From: Gamarada debralockiae
Lineage: Eukaryota > Ascomycota > Leotiomycetes > Helotiales > Hyphodiscaceae
NCBI GenBank assembly: GCA_002803225.1
Contig: NXFV01001088.1
Coordinates: forward strand, 1-26,802
Direction of reading: 5' to 3'
Length of the DNA: 26,802 nucleotides
The notes below the pieces were generated by a model, which made no database searches, had not been told where the DNA came from, and saw only the letters and a list, made by a program, of their open reading frames with translations. The translations under genes were made by a program, and so were the position numbers. Positions 1-10,660 of this stretch are shown in pieces; the stretch's first letter is position 1; the number at the start of each line of letters is the position of its first letter.

Positions 1-2649
1 TTGATTTCTTGTCTTTCTCTATACTAATAAGTATATTAGTTATACTACTAGTAATATATAAATACCTTATAATAAAGTATTAATAGAAATTCATAAATCC
101 CAGGAATACTTAAATCTCTCGAAATAATTTAGGTCTTAGCTATTAAGCTATAGACTTAATCTTTACTAGGTTAGTAATAACTCCCTTAGTTATAATAATA
201 AACTTAAGGAATTCGACTTTATTAATACTAAACTTATACTTAGACCTCTTTATATATAGCTTGTATTTATATAATTATTCGAGTACCCTTAATATATACT
301 CCTTATAATTCTTGTCTTCCTTAGAGTAAATAAGAATATTATTTAAGTAGACTATAATAAAATTATTAAGTAATTTAGCTATAGTACAATTAATATATAA
401 CTAAAAAGTTATAGAAGTATTAATTAACCTAAAAGATAAGACTTAATACTTAAAATATCTATAATAGATACAAAAAGCTATTTTCTAGATATCTTCTTCT
501 TTAATATAAATATAATAATAGGTATCCTTAAGGTTTAGTTTTATAAATATAATAGTACTTATTAGGTAGTCTAAAGTCTTATTAATAAGAGATAATAGAT
601 ATTGATTTTTAATAATAATTTTATTTAGTCTATAATAATTTATATACAAATATAGACTATTATCCTTTTTTAGTATAAAGAGAATAGGGGTACCTACTAG
701 GCTAATAGAGTATTTTATTTATCCCTTCTTAAGTGTATCTTTAATATAATTATAGAGTATTTTAAGTTAAGGCCTTAATAGATTATATAAAGGGCTAAAA
801 GATAATAGTCTAGTTATCTTAATAGTATATTTGAAACTCCTTTGATTAAAGAGCTTAATAGCCTCTTTTATATTAAAGATGTCCTTAAATTTCGATATAT
901 AAGTAAGTAGGTTAGTAGATACCTTAGTAGTACTATTAATAAGAGATCTAGAAGTAGAAAGATAAAAGCTTTCGCTAGTATACTAGTATATTAACTAGTT
1001 TTATAAGTAATTATATTACTTTTTTAAAATAAAGAGAGCTATAAGAATAGTTTTTAAATTCTCTTTTAAGATAATATTAAAACTCTTTATATCTAATAGC
1101 TTAATAGAGGTTTCCTATAGGTTTATATAAGCCTACTAACTAAGCTTAAAGTTATAGTACCTATACCCTTGATCTTAAAGGTATAATATACTAAAAACAT
1201 AGGGTAGTTCTTAATATTAGTAGTATAAAAAACTTATATTAATAACTTAGTTTTCCTTAGACTATCTTTAACTTTATAATTTATTTTATATACTTAGTAG
1301 GAGATAAATAGCTAGTTATTAAAGATAAGGAACGTTTTTTATATATCTTTCGGGATTAGACTAGCCTTCTTTATAATATTAGGCTAAATAAAGTTCAAGC
1401 TTATACTACTATTTATTATTCCCTATTAATAGTAACCCGGCCTCTTAACGTTAGGCTAATAGAGAGTAATATAGATATTAATATATCTTATTAATATACT
1501 AAGTCTATTAATACTTAAGACTTAGCTACTTCTTTTTTTAAATCCTTCTTAATAATATAGACTTTTTTTAGTTTAGTACTAAGTACTTTGTCTTTTTACT
1601 ACTTTAATTAGACATTATATTTCTTATATTTTATATCCTTAGAGTAATACCTTAGCTTATTACAAGTCTAGTATATAGGACTATTAGATATATTTTAAAT
1701 AGACTTCTACTTATTTCTACTACTAGTATTATTATTATTCCCCCCTTTACTACCTCTAGCTCTTTCCTTCTATAAATTCTCTTTTCGTTTATAGTAAGAG
1801 CTTAAGTTAGTACTTCTACTATAGTTATTAAAACCCTTAGGTTTTAACCTAAAGCCTTTATTCTTAAGTATACTATAATTTAATAAATCCTTATTAAAAC
1901 CTTAACTATTATTCTTATTCTTAGATAAGAGATGTTTTATCTTAGTAATTATTAAGATCTACTTAAGAAGGGTATTAAGAGCCCCTTAATAGGCTATTTA
2001 ATCCTAGATCTTTGATTTAATAGTAGCTTCTAAGGTTTAAATATAATCTACTTTATTTATAGCTTCTAATTTAAATTTAAGAGTATAAAAGTATATTAAT
2101 AACCTATTAACTATCTTATTAGATTATTACTTTAGAGAATATATACTCTTAAAAGCCTTTTGTTTTTATATAGTAAAGTTAATAATAAGATTATAAAAGA
2201 AAGTCTTAAATAGTTCCTATTATAAGGTAGAAGTTAAGGTATAAGTTATTTTCTTTATATACTAAAGCCTTTATAGTTCCTCTTAAAAGAGAATAGTAAT
2301 AGTAAGTACCCTCTTATTATATTAGTAGTATATATATAGCTAAAGTTTAAAAATAGTCTCTTAAATATCAAAGAAAATCCGATACTTATTAAGATTCTTA
2401 CTATAATATTTACTTAAATTATAGATTTAAATACTCTTCTTAGTATTTTAAAGCTACTTTAGCTTAATTACTAATAAGTTTAGATAAATTTTATCCTTAT
2501 TATTTTTGTTTATCTTAATAGTTTAAACTATTAGTAAATAAGGCCTTTAAAGACCCTCAAGGAAGGTATTTACCTCCCTTTAAGCTTAATTACACTATAA
2601 TACTAATTTATTAAGACTTAAACTCCTTACTTATAACTCCCTTTATAGA
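1..2649 (-). mobile_element. RIP-decayed Ty3/Gypsy retrotransposon internal region (gag to reverse transcriptase)
   Basis: Read on the minus strand, this very AT-rich stretch still shows the order gag then pol. Around 1630-1664 there is a decayed gag zinc knuckle in which the CCHC pattern survives only as C-N-K-L-x-Y-Y-S-K-D. Around 560-671 the reverse transcriptase start is recognisable as KKDNSLYLYINYYRLNK followed by I-I-K-N-x-Y and L-N-L-K-D-T-Y. At 338-349 the catalytic box reads YLNN, followed by ILIYS. Stops are almost all TAA or TAG, and many codon changes fit G-to-A on the coding strand, as RIP produces. RNase H and integrase would lie beyond the left edge. No intact ORF remains. The family assignment is from reverse-transcriptase motif order, so it is firm at superfamily level only. 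Confidence 0.85.
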
Positions 2650-2871
2650 TGTGACGGGTTACACCCGATGTTATGCTTGGCGCTAAAGCGCCTGCGCTGT
2701 CACGTGAACAGGCGCATGGCTCGTGCCACTGCCGCTGCCACTGCCACTAGCGGCCGCAGCACCCCCTTAATTTCTAAGAAGTAGATACTTCTTCTCTTTC
2801 CTTCTTTAGCTAATTCTTCTTGTAATACAAACGAGCTTTTGCACTGTACACTTTGCATTCGCCCCGTGACA
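2650..2871 (-). repeat. LTR of the Gypsy element
   Basis: The 222-bp block begins TGTGACGGG and ends CCCGTGACA, a near-perfect 9-bp terminal inverted repeat with the TG..CA ends typical of LTRs. It directly abuts the gag end of the minus-strand Gypsy relic, the right place for its 5' LTR. It contains a GC-rich part (about 2650-2760, with CACTGC-type short repeats and CACGTG) and an AT-rich part. Its CpG content is clearly higher than that of the internal region next to it. The partner LTR is outside the window, so no target-site duplication can be checked. Confidence 0.7.
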
Positions 2872-3137
2872 ATAGATTCCTTTACTCTTCCTTTAATTAT
2901 TATATTTCCTTCTACTATTATAGTTCTTTATTCTCGCTTATTAAGCGAGTAATAATTTGTTTACTAGTCTTGATATAATATTAAAGACTTTAAGCCCTTC
3001 TAGTAGGCTTATAATAGCCTTCTAGACCTAGTCTACTAGGGATCTTAGGATTTTGACTAGTATATTAGGTAAAGTAATAAGCTTTAGTTTACAAACTCTC
3101 TGCTCGACTGTTAGCGTTACTACAAGTTACAAAGGAA
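2872..3137. other. AT-rich intergenic or element remnant
   Basis: About 270 bases of T/A-rich sequence without a supportable ORF or RNA gene. It is probably degraded repeat DNA, by continuity with both flanks. Confidence 0.4.
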
Positions 3138-3473
3138 CTGTTTTCCGACTATACTAATATAGTATAAAACAAACTATCTCCCTAAGAGAGTAGAGAGATT
3201 AGAGTATTAGGGGAGGACAATTAATAATAGGTTGAGTTATATAAGGTTATTAGTAGGTCATTAGAATATAATCAGAGGGTTATAATATATCTTTATTTTA
3301 TAACTAAAAACTAATCTTTGCCCTTTCCCTAGGACAAAGAACAAGGTGCTTATATCTATAATATCAGGTAGGTAGTTATAGGGCGACGTTATATTATATA
3401 TTATACTTTGTATATAGTAATAGCCTAAATGGCCGTGCCCCCGCACGTGACTCCCAATGTCACCTCATAACAA
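3138..3473 (+). repeat. possible Copia-type LTR (TGTT..AACA)
   Basis: The block starts TGTTTTCC and ends CTCATAACA, the TGTT..AACA ends common in Ty1/Copia LTRs. It lies about 180 bp before a plus-strand RIP-decayed ORF that could be its gag. It includes a GC-rich patch with CACGTG near its right end. The boundaries are a judgement by eye. No second copy is present in the window to confirm them. Confidence 0.3.
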
Positions 3474-3656
3474 TTACTAAGTACTTACCCGAGAAAGTTC
3501 TAGGTAAGGGAGGATACTACCTCGACTAGATATTTACAGTGAAGTATAGTAACCTCTCTATTTATATAAAGGACCAGCCCGCGATTCGAACTAATGCAAA
3601 GCGAGGTCTGCTACTACTATATATAGTAGAGAAGGCTAAGGTAGAGTCCAAGGATA

Positions 3657-4623
3657 TGCCCGCAGCAGTGAATTATACCGTATAAGTACTAGGTAGCTTA
3701 ATATACGAAAGGCTTTAGCTCCAAGGAATTTTTAATAACTAAACAATCGAATACACAGAGGACAATGTAATCTATACTATATTACCTGCCAGGGAAGTCG
3801 TCTATATCTATAAAATATATATACGTCCGCCGGCGGGGGAAAAACTACTGACTAAGGGTATAAAGGGCGCTTACGTTCGATATAAATTCTAATTACTAGC
3901 TAAATTCGCTTTAACCGAGAAAAGGGATTATAAGACGCTGTTTACATAGGTAAACTATATCAACTTTTTTAGTATAATATATTATTAGACTAAAGCTAAG
4001 AAGGATATTAAGTCGTATAATTATTATAAGGGTATAAAGCAGTCCCCTGTAGAAGTTAACGACGCTATATTTCGATGCGCGATCTAGAAGGGCTCGTGTT
4101 ATATTAAAATAGTATCCTACGTATCCTCCCTCTCTGCCGCTAGCAGTATCTTATCACAACGTCCTGTAGTAGCTGATCCAGTAAGCTAGACTTAGGCTAG
4201 GTTACCTCTAAGAAAGAAGTTCAACTTAAAAGACCTGTTTATCGATAATAAGCTACTGATAGGCAGAAAAGCTATTATTCTTAGTCGGTCGACAAAGGTG
4301 ATATCTAAGTTAATAATTGAGATTGCCACTACTATATCTACTTATTCTATAGATACAAAGGATTTTAAGAGTATAACTAGTTTAACTTTAGAACTCTAAG
4401 ATAATTGGGACTTATAGCCGCCGAGAGTAGAAACTAAGGATTCGAGTGAGGCTAAAGGAAACAAGGTACCCGTCTACGAATAGATAGGGCCAGATACCTA
4501 GTAAGCTCTTTCGAGAGTGGATAAAAGACTTAATATACCTATAAAGGGGGGGAAAGCTATACTAAAGGAAAGAGTTAAAGTATATATAAAGGATTACCTA
4601 GAGAAACGGACTATACTTAAATA
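3657..4623 (+). pseudogene. RIP-riddled plus-strand ORF, probably retroelement gag
   Basis: One reading frame from the ATG at 3657 stays protein-like for over 300 codons, although it carries about a dozen stops. Nearly all the stops are TAA or TAG, which one C-to-T or G-to-A change makes from CAA, CAG or TGG codons. The peptide is rich in lysine, tyrosine and isoleucine, with stretches such as LLTKGIKGAYVRYKF and ALTEKRDYKTLF. I recognise no named domain. A gag-like protein is inferred from position after a possible LTR and from the RIP damage. An ordinary host gene caught by RIP is the alternative. Confidence 0.4.
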
Positions 4624-4767
4624 AAGAGTCCTCTATGATACTTCTTTGCTCCAGGGTCGCCGAGTTGTGTTGGTGAGATATATATCTAGATCCCAAGCGT
4701 TCCAACATCCCACATATATTACTCTTCATGTTGGCACTGCCAAGTCCCTCTGCAGTGCGAAGGCAAC

Positions 4768-6300
4768 ATGACATCAAGTCCCATCGTTACATACGCCAAA
4801 GATGAGGAACGTGGTCAGGGGCTTGACGAAGCAAAGATGGGCCCCACCACCAATTGAACTTTTCTTCGAAGGGAGGGTAGATCATACACCCCACGGCCAA
4901 AGGATGCATATAACTGCAAAATGTGGACCTATCGGCATTGCTTTCTTCGCGAAAGAGAATGCAGTGATCACATCAGACGGTATGCCATCAGGACTGAAGC
5001 TGTTTGTTTGTCGAGTCCTCGAAAATTGACCACCATCCATGCAAGGCCGTCGACTTGACGAAATGCGTCTTCGACTCAAAATTCCTAGTCGATGAAACTA
5101 AGACGATAAAAGGTGGTATCGAGTTTGGACTTATCAGTCAGGGTCGAGGACGAGTTGATTGCGGTCTGTGCCGGCTTGCTACGTGTGGGTTTAGCATGTC
5201 ACCTACTGTAGACCCTAAAAAGAAGTTTGGATACAGACTTGTGGCTCATGCCCCGGAGGTAGAAGAGGACAAGTCCAGACCCACCTATCACTGCCCCAGC
5301 AGTTAAGCGAGAAGTGTTGCAGCTGGAGTTTTGGCCAACACCTGTCTACAAATAATCTCACAAGCCCCCAATTCAAATGCTCGCTGACGATGGGCAGCCG
5401 CCGGCAAAGTTTAGAGGTGCTCCTTTGTTCACAAGTTGACTTCTCGATGATGAAAAGCTGGATGAAGGGCTGCGAAACGGTCCATGGGAGCAGGTGCAAA
5501 GGTCAAGAGCGATCAATCAGTGTGAAGATATCACAGGCTTATATGGTGGTTGGTGTAAAGACCAGATGCATCATCAACGCTCCATTGACATACAGATACA
5601 TACCTTGAGCTACGTCTATAGCTCGCCAGCTCTACAGCCTTCCCAAGGCTCGAAGGCCAGTGTCAGTTCAAATTCCGAAGGAGGTTTGGCGCTCCCGCGA
5701 AGTCTCCCGAACACGTTGCTCCTTCGTTGGACGATGCCCTTCGTCGGACCAAATAGAACACAAGAGCGTGGACTTTCCAGGAAGATCTTCTCTCGGACCG
5801 GAAACTTTACTTCAATGGGACGAAATGTATACTTCAAATATAATTGTGGAGTTTGATGTGAAGACCGACATGAGAATCCACAATCCATTCGCCACAATTT
5901 GGACAAAAAAGCTGGGAATGGCGACACCGAGCTGTCGAGTGGGTATCATTCACAAGGCTTTTGTGAAGAGACAGATGAAGGATTCAGGTGGTCAATGTAA
6001 CGCTACGCGGAAATGGTTATACTTTATACGAAAAGAGAGATGACGAATAACTCTGATATAATCCGAGCAGTTCTCGGCGTCATACAGCGTTTCGAAACCC
6101 CGCAAAAAACGCATTTCTCTGCAGCTATCCCACTATACATTTGGAATGTGGTGCCCTCTGGCCACCCACAAAGCAATGTTATCGACGACCTCCTTTCCAA
6201 CTTCTCCCAGACGCAGCTGAAATTTAGTTCTCGTCATTGTCTTGGGCCGGATGGGTTGGGCAGATGGAATACGACCACTAGCACAACCAACTAGCATCGA
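4768..6300 (+). pseudogene. broken gene of unknown function
   Basis: Base composition returns to normal here, and several long protein-like runs occur on the plus strand in shifting frames. Examples are an N-terminal run at 4802-5029 containing PIELFFEGRVDHTPHGQRM and a run at 5004-5306 containing GGIEFGLISQGRGRVDCGL. At about 5265-5590 one frame is open except for single TAA and TGA stops, with QCEDITGLYGGW near its end. A further run at 5660-6043 contains LLQWDEMYTSNIIVEFDV. No single frame spans the region, and introns alone do not obviously repair it, so it reads as a decayed gene or genes. I do not recognise the family; a weak arrestin-like feel in the first and last pieces is not enough to claim. 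Confidence 0.35.
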
Positions 6301-6409
6301 CTCGATCGAAAATAATTTGGGCTCGGGGACCGCCTCGTATTCCAGCGTCTTTCACTTTGCTTGAGATAATCATCTACCTTCAGTCATATTATACATTTTA
6401 CTATTGCAT

Positions 6410-6993
6410 CGAAGAGGTTTCAATACCGTCCAGCGTGGCGGAACCAACCATACTTGTGGAATCAGAAGAAGTCGGCTACGAGAGCGGATTCCTTCTCTTT
6501 TGAGCCATGCAGGCGCTTTTCAAAGTCGTTGTTCCAGGCAGAAATATAAATTCCGCATATGCTCCGGCGTGGGCGGAGTCACGCGGGCAATCACACTCGT
6601 ACTACGAAGTTATCGATGAAAATGGCATCAAGGCTGGTGAAATCTTGTTGGATCGTGACTGGGTCAACGAGATTGCAGGGAATAGACTCGGGTTTGTTGC
6701 CATCGCTCAAAACGAGACAGTCTGAGCGCAAGGTCTGGGATGATAGATGGAGAGGATCGGCAGACGTAAATGATGCTAAGGTTGGCGGTTTGAAAACAGG
6801 AAAGACTGATTTCTATAAGGAGGACGCATTAGAGGTATTTCCAAATCCGCCGATGGAGCTTTGGGGTTTCTTCAAGGTCGTGTTGATTGGGCATGATAAA
6901 GATCGAAAGACGCAGAGAGTGGGCATGGGCACTATTTATATTGAGGCGCGGAAGGCTGCTCGTTCTACGTCGCATCTTATCGAGCTTCATTGA
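6410..6993 (+). pseudogene. C-terminal remnant of a HET-type (heterokaryon incompatibility-like) protein
   Basis: One frame from about 6419 to 6725 carries a single TGA at 6508-6510 and contains NSAYAPAWAESRGQSHSYY and then IKAGEILLDRDW. After a frame change near 6715-6725 the text continues to 6993 with VWDDRW, FPNPPMELWGFF and QRVGMGTIYIEA. The final pattern, with W.FF.V, then RVGMG.I...A and a short hydrophobic end, is what fungal HET-domain proteins commonly show at their C-termini. The catalytic-like N-terminal HET domain is not visible. The stop and the frameshift make it a relic. It may be the far end of the broken gene upstream. The family call rests on pattern memory and is moderate. 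Confidence 0.4.
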
Positions 6994-7044
6994 TCGATAT
7001 ACAGAGTAGACCTCCTCAAATGGGGTATCATTCATTCCTACAGC

Positions 7045-10000
7045 CTATGAATTTGCATGACTCTGACACCAGTTGACCCATTCATGGAAGAAAGCAGCGT
7101 GCATCTTGACCTCTCCTTCAACCCACGCAGTCTGTGAATCCCTATAAACGGTCGCGATCTTCTTCACAGTGCTCTTATCCACTCTGTACAAACTCGACGC
7201 AACTAGTAGACTCGAAGTACTTGCAGATTTGGCAAACATATGCGATGGGTCCTTCGCCGCCTCTGCGTGAATGGCCTTCATCAGCGTGATCTGCTCCGAA
7301 ACTTGAGCCTCCGTCACACCCTCCTTTTTCGCCCCCTTGGAAGCCTTTGCGAATGAAAGGATAATGTTGTGCGCCTTCTCAGCCAGCTGCTTTGTCTTCG
7401 TGGTACGGGTCAACTGCAGCAGAGGCAGAAGGAGGCCGAAAGCCAATGGGTTCGTTGCCTGCCTCTTCACGTAGATCTCCAGCAGATCCAGTACTCGACT
7501 CTTGAAATTGACCATTGTCTCCTTCGCATCCTTCTGTTCTTGTTTCCTATTGGGCTGCTTTTTGCGCTGTGAGAATATCTCAACGAGCTTTGAGTCCAGT
7601 GCCATCATTTCAGAGTCCGTCATATCTGCATCGCTGTCTGATTCCTCTGCGTTCAGATCTTGGTCCAAGCGATGAGTTCCGAGAGCCTTGGCGAGAGCAT
7701 CGTCGAGCTTTTTCGCGTCTTCATCATCTTCATCGTCTTCATCTTCATCATCGTCGCCTGAGTCCTCCGATAGATGCCCATTGAAGTTTCCTTCATCGCC
7801 ATTCATATCGACAACTTCAACATCTGAGTCCATTTCATCATCTTCGTCAACGTCCATTCCCTCCCCATCTTCTGGTTCCTGGTCAAACAGCTCTTGCTGA
7901 CCTCTCAGGCTCTCGCCGGACTCGAGAACGTCCGTCATGAGTTTTAATCCACCGCTAGTCATGTCGCTCATGAAGGCACTGAACACGTGTTGGGTGACCT
8001 TTCGAAGTAGTGCAGACGGCTTTGAAATGAACGAGAGTAATAGCTCCACTAAAACTTCCGACGCTTCCACATCTGAGTCCTCGGTATCTTTGTGTCTGAT
8101 CAGCTTATCGTAACAGAGCTTCAGCTCATCGAGGATTGATAGGGCTTCCGATTCGCCGTTATATAGTTGGAAGATGACCAGAGAGTAGAGCAATGCCAAT
8201 GCTTGAAGTGGTGCTCTTTCTTCCGCGTCTACCTTCTTAGCTTTCTTCAATATCTTTCCCATTGTCGACAGTGCCTTGTCTTTAGCTACAGCAATGTGTT
8301 CGTCCATATCCACTGCATCGGGAGTAAAGTTTTGGATTAAATTGCAGGGATACGAGAAGCCCTTCAAATCTGACAGAATATGTGCAAATGCAGACATGAG
8401 TCGATTTCGAAACAAAGTTCGAGTCTTTTCGGAAACTGGAGGTTGGAAAGTGGGGTCGTGGCTGTATGCGATATTGGCAAGCTTGGGCAGAGCAATTTCA
8501 CCGACCCAGGAGCTGTTCTGAGATTCCTCGGTGACATTGACTCGCTTGATTAAGTTAAGGAGGTAATCACCAAGAAGCTGTCGACGCAATTCCGCTTCCT
8601 TTGTAGGGTCAGAGCTAGATGTATCGTCAGCATTGAGTAGAGAAATGTAGATTCAAAGCGGTCACAGACCCCTCAACTACTACTACGGTTGGCGCAACAA
8701 GAGCCTCGATCACCTTCTTCGCATTGGCCTCATCGACTTTGGTAAGAAGTTTCTCGATAGTTTTGGTCTTGGTCACCTTGTCAAAGTTGTACGTCCCATT
8801 TCCTCCAATAAGCTGCGGCAAGATACTCAACAGGGTCTGCGGATCGGTCTCCACTGTCCGAATCAGAACCTTCAACGACTTGTCCGCGGCACGATTCAGG
8901 AATCGATCCTTCTCCTGGATATGATTGATGAGGCAACGAACGAGGTTATGACTGAAGATGCTCGGGAAGAGCTTCACATATGATGCAGGATCTTGGATAA
9001 GCTTTTGGAAAAGCAAAAAGCCCCAGAATTTGCGTTCCCTTGATGCAGTTGAGGCGAAGAGGTTCTCTAGAAACGGATTAGCAAAGGGAGTATTTTGATC
9101 GGGACTGCCACTAACCATCAACAGCAACCTTCCAGAAGTTTTCGAAATCAGCCTCGATACCATGTTTCTTACTCTTAACCGCTTGATTATATTGTGCCAA
9201 TACAATATTCCAGACGAAATGTAATTGAGGGTTCCACGTTCCAGTCTGCTTCGCTTGTTGGGAGGCACCATCACCGTTTGATGAGCTTTCCTTCAATGCT
9301 TTTGCGAGTGGCTTGAGATGCTCCAAAGGATTTCCACTGTGACCCCACGGCTTGCTAGGGAACGTCATGTCCGGGAAGCGATTTCGTGCTGTGAGCCAAA
9401 TCCCAACACCCTCCGGCGAGAGAGCTAAGCCATCATCGTACAACTTTTGGAGTGTGTACTCTGCCTGCTTTTGGCTCATCTGTGCAAGGGCTTCCACAAT
9501 GACCCAACCGCACTCTTCCCTGATCCATGGCTTCTTCTTCGCCAGCTCCAACAGTTTCTCTAGTATAGGATTCCACATCTCATTCTGCCCAAAGAGGACC
9601 TTTGCCCGTACAAAGCTTTGTAATCCAAATAACAGACCCAGAAAATGATCCTTCTCTTCTTGCCCGCTCAAGTCGCCATCCGGTTTGGTCTTCGCGATCA
9701 AAAAGCCTAGGACCTTGTCGAATGTCAATCCCGTATATTTTGTCGTCGCAAGGTCCCTCGTGCCAAACAACTGCCCAAGTAGCTCTGTCAGCACAACACT
9801 GAAGCCCAACCTAGCACCTTTCCTGCCACTCGCGAGTCCGCGGAACAGCCTCCTCTCAAGATGCCTCTGTAGTGTTGATTCCTCCACTCCCCCTGCGTCT
9901 AAGAGACCTGACACGATTGCATTGGCTGCATTGAGTCGTTGCGCGATGTCTTCATTGCTTAGCTGATCGTAAAGCTCTACTTCTCTCTTGAGATCTGCGC

Positions 10001-10148
10001 CTTTGGGATTGTCGAGGAACGGAGACGCGTCGAGAGGAGGTGGGGTTGAGGTTTTCGTAATGGGCTTTTCGGATAACTTTTGTTGCTTTTTCGCCGCTGG
10101 TACAGCTGCAGGAGCATCCTGAGCTGGGCGCTTTCGTTTGTTGCCCAT
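7045..10148 (-). CDS. POL5: DNA polymerase V / MYBBP1A-type nucleolar protein
   Basis: Three exons (10148-9116, 9066-8670, 8614-7045) join in frame into 999 aa, close to the roughly 1000 aa of yeast Pol5. Intron 1 (49 nt) runs GTTAGT..GCTAAT..CTAG. Intron 2 (55 nt) runs GTCTGT..GCTGAC..CTAG. The start is the ATG followed by a basic nuclear-type segment (GNKRKRP, later KKQQK). The N-terminal half is a HEAT/armadillo-like helical array with the family's LERRLFRGLASGRKGARLGF and ECGWVIVEALAQ blocks. It is followed by a long Asp/Glu tract (about residues 690-770) and a helical C-terminus. In this family the protein acts in the nucleolus in rDNA transcription and large-subunit assembly, despite its polymerase name; it is not a true replicative polymerase. 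It diverges from the chimeric gene at 10661 and appears intact. Confidence 0.9.
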
Positions 10149-10660
10149 TGTGGAGAAGTTGAGACGTTTAACTTAATATCTCCGTTGTAGCAGAATGGGC
10201 TCCAGTTATTCCAGTTGATCTGAGTTTTTACCGGCAGAATAAAAGCTGGGCGGTGTAACAGATTTTGCACGGTTACTGACCTAAAGCGGCCTAGCTTCTG
10301 CGGCCCAAACCAAGGAAAGCTTTAACACTAACCTCGAGACTCGCCAATTCTCAAAAGAAAAACTGGAGTTGAGATGTCCTCATAGCTAAACCTCTGCATT
10401 TTAGACAATTCAAAAATTGCAAACGAAGTCCTAGACTAAAGTTACTCTTCATCTCTATCACGCGCGCTGAAATCTCCCGAAATGCCTCGCCTGACAACCC
10501 CTGTCGTTTGATAAGGCTGAGCGCTCTCGAGGAGTGGTCTGGCCTAACAACGATGCCCTCAAATCTTTACACTCCCGGATGAGAGCTCTGCAAATACCAG
10601 CGACCTGGCTGGTAAGGCCTTGTAAACCCAACCGGCCTGTGTGAAGGCAACAACATCGAA
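10149..10660. promoter_or_regulatory. divergent promoter region
   Basis: This 512-bp spacer separates two divergent start codons (10148 minus, 10661 plus), so it should hold both promoters. I see no CCAAT motif and no clear TATA box in it. No ORF is supportable. Confidence 0.5.

Noticed and set aside
3261..3446. 61-codon minus-strand ORF in the AT desert
   Set aside because: It lies inside a possible LTR, has repeat-like composition and shows no domain or start context.
3570..3610. tRNA-like GATTCGAAC string
   Set aside because: The flanks cannot form the T-stem, and no acceptor or anticodon stem is present.
4802..5029. arrestin-like reading of the 75-codon ORF and the 5660-6043 ORF
   Set aside because: The resemblance is only a few residues (FEGR, LLQWDE..SNIIVEFD) and no diagnostic arrestin motif is present.
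7369..9966. several plus-strand ORFs opposite POL5
   Set aside because: They are antisense shadows; serine-rich ones mirror the acidic tract on the other strand.
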